DNA of 64,000 nt, taken from Gymnothorax reevesii. Taxonomy: Eukaryota; Chordata; Actinopteri; Anguilliformes; Muraenidae. Location of the stretch: NCBI GenBank assembly GCA_029721435.1, contig CM056576.1, forward strand, positions 61,833,876-61,897,875, read 5' to 3'. Both the position numbers and the translations under genes were made by a program. The stretch's first letter is position 1. The number at the start of each line of letters is the position of its first letter. The notes beneath the pieces are model-generated. The model ran no database searches and was not told the DNA's origin. It saw only the letters and a program-made list of their open reading frames with translations. Positions 56,128 to 64,000 of the stretch are shown piece after piece.

Positions 56128-56499
56128 GCAGCAAGGGAGAAACGTCAACTCATGCAGTGCTGTGTGGGAAGCATTTTATCGGAGGTGAAATAGTAAAAAG
56201 CTAAATATTTTGTGAGCTGGGAATTAACTGTGAATTACTTTTGCCATTTGCTATCATGCTTTTAATTTACAACTCTAAATACCTGCAATGTTTAGTGCCT
56301 GTGACACAATGATGATCAAAATAGTCAAATGACATCTCTAGTACCTTATAATAACTCCTACACGCTGTATTTACTCGCAAAAAAGAAAAATGGCAGATAC
56401 AAATACTAATAAGGTGGATTAGAAAGTGACATTTGTTGATGTAAAAACACCGAGACGAACACACAAGGTTAATTGTTTTCACCGAATGCCTAATGGGGC

Positions 56500-56749
56500 C
56501 AGCCGGAAGTGACGACACCAAAACTTAGAGAATTGTCACTTAGTCCTCGCCATTTTGACCGAGTCAGTTTACCCGAGACACCCAAATTTTATTTATTTTT
56601 TCATCTTTTCGAAATCGATGAAGGTCGACTCCTTCTTTGGATACGTTACAACAACCTGCTATAATAGATCTGGTAGGCATTTGCTCCGCCATTTCTCGAA
56701 ATTTCGCAAGAAAGTAATGATTTTGTAAACATCTGCAGTTTGTGTCCAT
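56500..56749 (-). pseudogene. THAP-domain protein, first half of domain
   Basis: From 56749 down the frame gives MPTRSIIAGCCNVSKEGVDLHRF, KDEKINKIWVSRVN, then a stop. The next frame continues TRSKWRGLSD, so a single-base deletion lies between VN and TRSKW near 56555. A Cys pair, then HRF with a basic-acidic stretch and W, is the first half of a THAP zinc finger. The second half is 1.3 kb downstream on the same strand (54870-55183), an interval that contains two MITEs. Confidence 0.75.
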
Positions 56750-57132
56750 TAGGCAGTATAGAAAAACGAGCTCGACTGAGCTTGTCTCGCCCTGTAGATG
56801 ACGTCAGCAGGTTGATGTGTCAATCTCACAGATTTTGGACTTAATTGTGGGCGGGGCAGAAACTTGCTGAAAATCAAGGTCTGCCATCAGAAAACAAGTC
56901 TAAAATTATTACTGTGTGTATTTTCATGGGAATTTTTGGCGCAGACATAGTTTACAAGCACAGAACTATGGAATTGGTGTCAAAGTACCAGGTGATAGAG
57001 AGTGCCTTTAAACTTTTTCTGGCAAGTCCACCTATTTTCAGCCAAAACTAGTTGATTTTGGGGTAGAAGGTAATTTCCTCTACCCACCCCTCGCTAATCA
57101 ACAGGGAGTCCCCACAACCACTCTGTCTAAAC

Positions 57133-57317
57133 CAGGGGTCTCCAACCCTGTTCCTGGAGAGCTACCATCCTGTAGGTTTCCACTCCAACCAACACACCTG
57201 ATTCAGCTCTTAGCAGCTCGTCAAGATCTGAAACTGGTAAAGCAGATGTGGTGTGCTTTGGTTAGTGTGATAACCTTCAGGATGGTAGCTCTCCAGGAAC
57301 AGGGTTGGAGACCCCAG
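57133..57317. mobile_element. 185-bp hAT-type MITE with 8-bp TSD
   Basis: Inverted ends of about 40 bp (CAGGGGTCTCCAACCCTGTT... and its complement) are flanked by GTCTAAAC at 57125-57132 and 57318-57325. The CAGGGG terminus and 8-bp duplication are typical of hAT. Confidence 0.92.
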
Positions 57318-57451
57318 GTCTAAACCCATGTGGTCCCAGGGCTCTTATTGGAATGGCTCTCTCTGACCTCGTTGAAGCCTCCTGTCCAGTTCAATTGAGA
57401 ATCTCCGGGAATCATCTTGAGGCCATAGTCCTTTATCTCATGTAATAACTA

Positions 57452-58285
57452 CACTTCCAGTCAAAAGTTTTAGAACACCCCAATTTTTCCAGTTTTTTAT
57501 TGAAAGTTGTGCAGTTTAATGTCTCATTGTTCTCTGGAATAAAAACATAGACATGATAGACCACATAAAAAATTGAAGTTAAAGAAATCATGGAATCATT
57601 TATAAACCAAAATGTACTCTAAACTTTTGACTCAAAGTAGCCGTCTTTGGCAGATATAATAGCTGAACACACTTGTGGCAAATATTTTTCAGAAATTTCT
57701 TCCCAACCCTGTTGCAGAAGTTCTCATAAATGTGTTGCACTAATAGGTTGCTTTGCTTTCACTCTTCTGTCCAGTTTATGCCAAACCATCTTGATGGGCT
57801 TTAAGTCTGGAGACAGAGCTGGCCACTCCGTGTTTTCAAGCTTATCATCTTGCTCTTTTTTCCTAAGGTAGTTCTGGCAGATCTTGGACTTATGTTTTCG
57901 GTCATCCTGCTGTAGGATGAATCCCTGACCAACTAGGCGCATACCAGAGGGTACTGCATGGCGCTGCAGAATGCTGTGGTACCCATTTTGGTTCAGGGTG
58001 CCTTTCATGATGTACAAGTCGCCGATCCTGTATCCAGCAAAACAGCTGCAGACCATCAGGCTTCCTCCTCCATGCTTGACAGTTGATGTCACATATTGAG
58101 GAACCATCCTTTTACCAACTCGATGGCATACAAAAAACCTGGGTACCCTTGCTTTTTGTTTAAAAAATCTGGCGGTTCACCACTTACCTTTATACCATTT
58201 CAAGCTATTCATTAGACTGGAAATGCATAATTTTCAACAGAAAACTGGAAAAATTGGGGTGTTCTCAAACTTTTGACCGGTAGTG
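57452..58285 (-). pseudogene. Tc1-like transposon, family B, internally deleted
   Basis: The TIRs CACTTCCAGTCAAAAGTTTTAG (57452) and the complement ending GACCGGTAGTG (58285) are flanked by TA. On the minus strand the coding includes VKHGGGSLMVCSCF near 58085, a QQDD region (second catalytic Asp) near 57915, and WPALSPDLKPIKMVW near 57815. The IE acidic residue reads IK, so the third catalytic residue is lost. The N-terminal third, with the DNA-binding domain and first Asp, is missing. The element ends exactly at the TA shared with the next Tc1 element. Confidence 0.88.
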
Positions 58286-58287
58286 TA

Positions 58288-59830
58288 TAACCCCAATTCT
58301 GAAATAGTTGGGTCAAAGTGTAAATTGCGAATAAAATAAAAATGCAATGACTTTCAGATCACGAGCCAATATGTTATTTACAATAGAACATACATAACAT
58401 TTCAAATGTTGAAACTGAGACATTTTACATTTTTATCCACAAAATGAACTTATTTCAAATTTTCTGGCTGCAGCAGGTCTCAAAAAGTTGGGACACAGGT
58501 AAAGAAAGGGCTGAAAAAGTAATTAATAAATAAGAGAATCAGCCAAAAGAACATTTAGCACGTAATTAAGTTAACTGGTCTCAGGTGGGTAAGATGATTA
58601 GCTATGAAAGGGATGTCTTACAGAGGCTGAGTCTCTCAGAAGTAAAGATGGCCAGAGGCTTTCCAACCTGTGAAGGCTTGCGTAAAAAAAACTGTGAAAT
58701 ACTTTAAAAACAATGTTCCTCAACGTCAAATTGCAAAGGCTTTGAAGGTCTCATCATTGACAGTGCATAACATTATCAAAAGATTCAGAGAAACTGGAAA
58801 AATCTCTGTGCATAAGGGACAAGACCGAAGACCTTAACTGGATGCCCGTGATCTTCAGGCCCTCGGACACCACTGCATCACTCATCGGCATGAGTCTGTC
58901 ATTGAAATTACTAAATGGACCCAGGAATACTTCAAGAAACCACTGTCTGTAAGCACAGTCAAATTCTATCATGCAAAAAAGAAGCCATTGTTGAGCATGA
59001 TCCAGAAGCGCTGCCGTGTTCTGTGGGCGAAGGCTCATGTTAAATGGACTGTAGCAAAGTGGCAAAGTGTCCCGTGGTCAGACGAGTCCAAATTTGACAT
59101 TCTTGTTGGAAATCATGGGCATTGTATCCTCCGGGCTACAGAGGAGAAAACCTACCCCTCCTGTTATCAGTGTTCAGTTCAAAAGTCAGCATCTCTTACG
59201 GTATGAGGATGCATTAGTGCATATGGTGTGGGACACCTGCATGTTTTTAAAAGCAGCATGAATGCTGAAAGGTATATTAAGGTTTTAGAGCAAGATATGC
59301 TCCCCTCAAGATGACATCTATTCCAGGGAAGGCCTTGAGTATTTCAGCAGGACAATGGAAAACCGCATACTGCAGCCATTACAACAGCATGTCCGTGTGC
59401 TGAACTGGCCTGCCTGCAGTCCTGATCTTTCACCTAATGAAAACATTTCGTGCATAATGAAAGGAAAGGTCCGTCAAAGGAGATCCAAAACTCTCCAGCA
59501 GCTGGAAGCCTGTATTTTACAAGAGTAGGATCAAATTCCAATAGCTAAACTCAAGAAACTTGTCTCCACAATGCCCAGATGCCTCTTCTCTGGATGCTAC
59601 ACCATGGTAAACAGGCCCCTGTCCCAACTTTTTTTGAGACCTGTAGCAGCCATCAAATTTGAAATGAGCTCATTTTGTGGATAAAATTGTCAAATTTCTC
59701 AGTTTCAACATTTGCTATGTTATCTCTGTTCTATTGTGAATAAAATACTGGCTGGTGTGGTTTGAAAGTCATTGCATTTTGATTTTACTCACAATTTACA
59801 CTTTGTCCCAACTATTTCAGAATTGGGTTG
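58288..59830 (+). pseudogene. Tc1-like transposon, family A copy 3, full-length ends
   Basis: Both inverted repeats of about 200 bp are present (CCCCAATTCTGAAATAGTTGG near 58291 and the complement ending at 59830), with TA at 58286 and 59831. The plus-strand transposase is broken by stops and frameshifts but shows RLSLSEVKMARG, an FRETGKISV helix-turn-helix end, [10 protein letters not shown] (first Asp) near 59075, QQDNGKPH near 59347 and SPDLSPNEN near 59420. A copy-specific TGA after LTV lies near 59205. All three catalytic residues remain. It is the most complete of the three family A copies. Confidence 0.9.
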
Positions 59831-60483
59831 TATTTTCCTCTCTGTGATTGGCTTGTGATGCTGTCAGTCAGACTATGCCGGTGGGCATTTGATTCAATGG
59901 GTTCTGATTTTTCCAACGAACCCTAAACCACCTTAATGATTATTTCGCTTTTTCTGACTTCGCCGTCTTTCCTACGCTGCAGCAGTGCTAACAAGCTAAC
60001 TAGATTAGCTAATTAGCTAGTACGTCTGCTTGTCGGCGCTAGTGAACTCTTGTTTAAATCTTTGAATATTGTGTGCAATAAACAAATGAGTTGCTATGGA
60101 AGTCCATAGGGGACAATATTGAAATGATAATGTAATTCCACTATTGCATTATAATTTTCCACATATGAATGAGTTATTTGAGACAATATGAAATTGAAAA
60201 TGCATCAATCCATTTATCACTTTCATTTTCACATGACTATATTCAAATGATAATGAAAAGCTGTTTGACATTTAATTTTCAAAGTTGTGCCCCGCAACAC
60301 AGTAGACAATATTTAAATGCAATAAGCAAAACAGCACCCTCAGCCTATTGCATTTACATGTCACCACCCTCTTTTAGGGTCACCATGAAAATGTAAATGC
60401 TATTTTCAGACCATTTGAAAATTATACTGAAAATGGCTAATTTAATTTGAAAATGCGGCTGCGGAGTGTAGAAGTGGCTGTTC
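59831..60483. other. No gene recognised; AATATTGAAATG-type repeats
   Basis: GACAATATTGAAATG-like words recur near 60111, 60181 and 60307, and an AATTTGAAAATG near 60437. They suggest a diverged internal repeat, possibly the flank of the retroelement relic that follows. Confidence 0.35.
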
Positions 60484-61324
60484 ATGAGGCTTTGTCCTGA
60501 TAGGGATCTTTCTTTGATCTTCCTGAGTAAACCTCAGAGTGAGTGGACGCCCTGTGAAGTCCAGGCACATCTGGATGAGTTTTTAAGGAGGCACAAGGGA
60601 CAGAGGGGTCATGTGTGTCAGCATGCAGCTTTGGCTGCCTCATCTTTGGGTTGGGCTGCTAGTTGCAGTACATCCGAGTCCTCTGGGCCAAAGGATGAGC
60701 CTGGTAGCTCAGCTGCTGAGGGTACCATCTTGGACAGGTTACTGGACATGCTGGAGAGGGCTTTGGTATGTAATGTTCAAGTTACCCAACATAGCCAGCC
60801 TAAACAGTATGTGAAGCACAGTTTCTGGTGTGAGGTCACTCAGAGTGTCGACCATACCAGGCATGCACACTGTAGGCTGCATAAATAGTGCTTCATGTGT
60901 TTCAGCCCCGGGCACACGCACACACAGAGTAAATGAAGGCCGCAGAGTGTGAGCCATGCTGACAGTTTTGCTGTAGTGGGGTCTTCACAGAAACCCTCTC
61001 AGGGAAACTAGAGAGCCACAATTTGAAGGAAGGCATTGGCAGGCATCTGAGTTTACCCTCCAATTTGGATGATGATATTGAGAATGTATATTCCTATTTA
61101 TGTGAGATTTTACCGAAATCAAGCAAGGTAGTCATGCAAAATACTATGAGAACTAGAACTGCTCTGAGGGATTGGTTATTTTACACGTCTTTGTTTGTGC
61201 AGGACAAGGTAGAGTCAGAGGGGATGTTGGATACTGGATCAATGGCGACCACGTTTAGTACTGACGTTGTACGACGTCTGAGGGAAGCGGGTGTGTGGCC
61301 AGGTGAGTCTCCAGCCCCTGTTGA
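60484..61324 (+). pseudogene. Retroelement Gag/protease relic
   Basis: A 134-codon frame (60484-60888) with charged and Ser-rich sequence ends near CRLHK, followed across a stop by CFMCFSPGH, which resembles a zinc knuckle missing its last Cys. A second frame (61023-61324) has DDDIENVYSYL and then MLDTGSMATTFS near 61226, matching the D-T-G active site of a retroviral-type aspartic protease. At least three stops separate the parts. The order gag, knuckle, protease fits a Ty3/gypsy-like element. The frame is cut at a TA by a Tc1 insertion at 61327. The family is uncertain. Confidence 0.6.
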
Positions 61325-61366
61325 TACAGCGCCCTCCATAATTATTGGCACCCCTGTTGAAGATGT

Positions 61367-61682
61367 GTTAAGGTCGTGGGTTCAAATCCAGCCTGGGGCC
61401 TTTCTGTGTGGAGTTTGCATGTTCTCCCCGTGTTCGCGTGGGTTTTCTCCGGGTACTATGGTATCCTCCCAAAGACATGCATATCAGATTAATTGGAGAC
61501 ACTAAAAATTGCCCATAGGTATGAGTGTGAGAGTGACTGGTCTGTGAATGGTGTGTGCGCCCTGCGATGGATTGGCAACCTGTCCAGAGTGGGTCCCTGC
61601 CTTTGCCCGTAGCCAGCTGGGATAGGCTCCAGCTTGCCCTGTGACCCTAGTGAGGAATAAACGGGTGTAGATGATGAATGAA
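61367..61682 (+). repeat. SINE-like repeat nested in Tc1
   Basis: The segment starts with a tRNA-like box B context (GTGGGTTCAAATCCAGCC), passes through the very common fish sequence TGCATGTTCTCCCCGTGTTC, GGGTTTTCTCCGGGTAC, AATTGCCCATAGGT and GGGATAGGCTCCAGC, and ends GATGATGAATGAAT. I recognise this as a high-copy fish repeat. No box A was clearly visible. Confidence 0.7.
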
Positions 61683-61869
61683 TAATTCAGTGGGGAAAAA
61701 AATCCCACATTAAGAAATAATCATTTTACATTAAATCATGTGTGCCACAATTATTAGCACCCCTGATGTTAATACTTTGTACAACCCCATTTTGCCAACA
61801 AAACAGCACCTAATCTTCTCCTATAATGTTTCACAAGATGGGAGAATACAGAAAGAGGGATATTCGACC

Positions 61870-62753
61870 ATTCCTCTTTGCATAATCTCTCTTAAATCAT
61901 CCAGCGACCTGGGTCCACTCTCCTCTTCAGCTCACTCCACAGGTTTTCAATGGGGCTGAGGTCTGGGGACTGAGATGGTCATGGGAGGAGCTTGATTCTG
62001 TGTCTGGTGAACCATTTCTGTGTAGATTTGGCCGCACGTTTACGGTCATTATCTTGCTGAAAGCTCCAGTGACGACCTATCTTCAGCTTTCGGGCAGAGG
62101 CCACCAGATTTTGATTTAAAATGTCCTGGTATTTAAAAGTGTTAATGATGCCATGCATCCGAACAAGGTTCCCAGGGCATCTGGAAGAGAAACAGGCCAA
62201 CAGCATCACCGATCCTCCCCCATACTTCACAGTGGGCATGAGGTGCTTTTCTGCATACTCATCTTTTGTTTTCCACCAGACCCACTTAGATTGTTTGTTG
62301 CTAAAAAGCTCTATCTTGTCTCATCTGACCAAAGCACACGATCCTAGTTTAAGTCCCAGTACTGCTTAGCGAACTCCAGATGTTTGCGTTTATGATTGTG
62401 AATGAGAAATGGTTTTTTCCGTGCATGCCTCCCAAACAACCAAAGATGGTTGTTTTGGAGACTTTGTGACCCCAAGATGCTACCGTTTGTTGCAATTCTT
62501 TAACAGTGAGCATTGGAGAACTTTTTATTTCTCTTACCATCCTCCTCACTGTGCGTGGTGGCAAAATAACCTTGCGTCCTCGTCCAGGCTTGTTTACCAT
62601 TGTTCCAGATGTCTTGAACTTCTTAATGATTCCTCTGACGGTAGATATGGGGAGGTGCAGGCGAGTGGCTATTTTCTTGTAGCCATTGCCTGACTTGTGA
62701 AGGTCGACACACATCTGCCTGACTTGAATGGCTTGTTCCTTTGTCTTTCCCAT
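61870..62753 (-). pseudogene. Tc1-like transposase, family C
   Basis: From ATG 62753: MGKTKEQAIQVRQMCVDLHK, GYKKIATRLHLPISTVRGII, VNKPGRGRK (linker AT-hook-like GRGRK) and an HTH ending SKTT, then a frame break near 62430. Later blocks include VKYGGGSVML near 62225, FQQDNDRKRAAKST near 62060 and WPSQSPDLSPIENLW near 61950-61970. The first catalytic Asp region near 62320 (complement of TCATCTGACC, i.e. WSDET-like) is out of frame. It is broken by frameshifts and a stop but is otherwise close to full Tc1 length. Confidence 0.88.
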
Positions 62754-63299
62754 GTTGAAGAGTGGATAAGAGAAATGGCCTCTGTGTCACGTCATATTTA
62801 TACTCCAGGGAAACAGAAAGTGATGAATTACTGATTAAATGCTCCTAGATACTCTGATCAACTTTGTAAACTACTGTAGAAATGACAGAAATACTTCAAT
62901 TACATTTATTTCCTCGAAACTGTTGGGGTTGCCAATAATTGTGGAACAGGTGATGTTATGAAAAATAATTCTTTCTTGGTCAGGGTTTTTTTTCCCCCTT
63001 AAAATTCAGTTGAGTTGAAGGTTACATTTTTCTACAATTTTAAGTGTGAGAGTATGCTTCTGCAATAAAAATTAAATTTATTTCAAGGCTTTTAACACAT
63101 CTTAATCAGGGGTGCCAATAATTATGGAGGGCGCTGTATTGTCCTGACTGGCTGTGGGCAGGGACAGATTATGGACCGGGCCAGCGGGGCCGGTGTCCAG
63201 GGGCCCTTGAGGTCCTGGGGCCCTGGGGGGGCCCGTAGCCCAAAACAGCGATGCCTATAAACAATACATTTTTATTTCAACGGGCCTCAATTCTCTAGG

Positions 63300-63890
63300 A
63301 TCCTCTGACTACCAGGGCCCCTGACCCTGTTACAGGGCCTGTGATGTAAACAGGGAGGGAGGGGGGCCCTTTGGCATTTGGTTACGAAGGGCCCTTGGGG
63401 GGGTGGGGGTGGGGGTGGCGTAATCAGAGGGCCCTTCAAAAGTCCACCCCCCTCCCCCCTAGGGCCCCCTGGTAGCGGCTCATAATCAGAGGGCCCTCTA
63501 AAAGTACGCCCCCTCCTCCCGAGAACCCCTGGTAGTCAGAAGGCAGATGACTGCCACCCCTCATCCATTTTCATAAGGGGCCCTATAGCAGGGCTTGGGG
63601 CCCTTGGCTAATCAGAGGGCCCTCTAAAAGTACTCCCCCCCTCCTCCCTAAGACCCCTGGTAGCCAGAAGTCAGGGCCCCCTTAGTAGGGGCCCTTGAAA
63701 TCAGAGGGCCCTCTAATGGTATGCCCTGCTTCTCCCTTGGGCCCCCTGGTTGGGCTCATAATCAAAGAGCCCTCTAAAAGTACGCCCCCTCCTCCCGAGG
63801 ACCTCTGGTAGTCAGAAGTTAGAGGACTGCCACCCCAATCCATTTTCATAATGGGCCCTATAGCAGGGCTTGGGGCCCTGGTAGTCAGAG
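63300..63890. repeat. GC-rich repeat, ~276-bp period, GGGCCCTCTAAAAG motif
   Basis: GGCTCATAATCAGAGGGCCC at about 63477 recurs at about 63753 (offset 276 bp). Each copy is followed by the same series: AAAGTACGCCCCCTCCTCCC, GGTAGTCAGAAG, GACTGCCACCCC and CATTTTCATAA-GGGCCCTATAGCAGGG. Shorter units with ATCAGAGGGCCCTCTAAAAG also occur between. The 63150-63300 stretch is similarly GGGCCC-rich. Near 63900-64000 the sequence (CAGGTGTTGAAACTT... TAATTAACAAAGGG) resembles that near 35880-35915, hinting at a related LTR-type element. Confidence 0.85.
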
Positions 63891-64000
63891 GGCACACTAA
63901 AAGCCCCAGCGTGCAAAAGGAGCTGGGATTTATAGGGCAGGGGCACACACAGACACAGGTGTTGAAACTTCATCTAATTAACAAAGGGTGGAACGTGAGG

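Larger units (their letters stand above)
61327..63136 (-). mobile_element. Tc1-like transposon (family C), 1.8 kb with nested repeat
   Basis: The perfect-looking TIRs CAGCGCCCTCCATAATTATT and complement (ending at 63136) are flanked by TA at 61325-61326 and 63137-63138. The transposase is on the minus strand, and a SINE-like repeat is inserted near the left TIR (61367-61682). Confidence 0.92.

Overview
The window looks like nuclear DNA of a teleost fish. Evidence: split genes with GT/AG junctions, CpG-poor AT-rich intronic sequence, microsatellites, and a dense load of fish-type transposable elements (Tc1/mariner, hAT, TTAA-target/Kolobok-like, Harbinger, Gmr1-type Ty3/gypsy, BEL/Pao, CR1 and I-type LINEs). 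I cannot name the species. No prokaryotic operons, rRNA, tRNA or CRISPR were seen.

The left half (about 9.1-31.2 kb, minus strand) is the 5' part of ACP1, the low-molecular-weight protein tyrosine phosphatase gene. Four exons can be read: exon 1 (31122-31164), exon 2 with most of the CX5R phosphatase loop (23026-23099), and two adjacent 114-nt alternative exons, fast-type (9334-9447) and slow-type (9154-9267), separated by only 66 nt. The reading phases fit across all junctions. Later exons were not found and probably lie beyond base 1. The two large introns (13.6 and 8.0 kb) are filled with nested mobile elements. One is a 3.2-kb TTAA-flanked DNA transposon that ends 67 nt from the exon 2 donor.

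Left of ACP1 (1-9.0 kb) lie a 3-kb inverted-repeat DNA element, a Cys-rich relic, a 140-146-bp tandem repeat rich in TGACCT/AGGTCA, and, inserted in that repeat, a Tc1 fragment and the 3' part of a Gmr1-like retrotransposon. The Gmr1-like fragment has integrase upstream of reverse transcriptase.

From 31.4 to 48 kb: an I-type LINE fragment; a Tc1-like element whose transposase is broken only by three C-to-T nonsense codons and by a 1.9-kb insertion carrying a 53-bp minisatellite; a second Tc1 family copy; a Harbinger-type MYB/SANT exon; and the terminal exon of a SAMD3-like gene (43411-43722, plus strand) with its poly(A) signal. About 44.7-48 kb is poorly understood, possibly retroelement LTR and leader sequence.

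From 48 to 55 kb sits a complete-ended BEL/Pao retrotransposon (48093-54792, TSD TGTCT, LTRs nearly identical). Its Gag and Pol frames are long, but Gag-Pol is split by one in-frame TGA, the RT active site reads YVGD instead of YVDD, and the integrase core is deleted. From 54.8 to 64 kb are a split THAP-domain relic, several foldback and hAT-like MITEs, two Tc1 elements sharing one TA target, a gag/protease relic broken by a third Tc1 type (itself carrying a SINE-like repeat), and a GC-rich 276-bp repeat.

Nothing here is clearly a new host system. The strongest points are the ACP1 alternative exon pair, the inverted pair of 21-bp arrays, the reordered Gmr1-like pol, and the BEL element that is young by its LTRs but defective.
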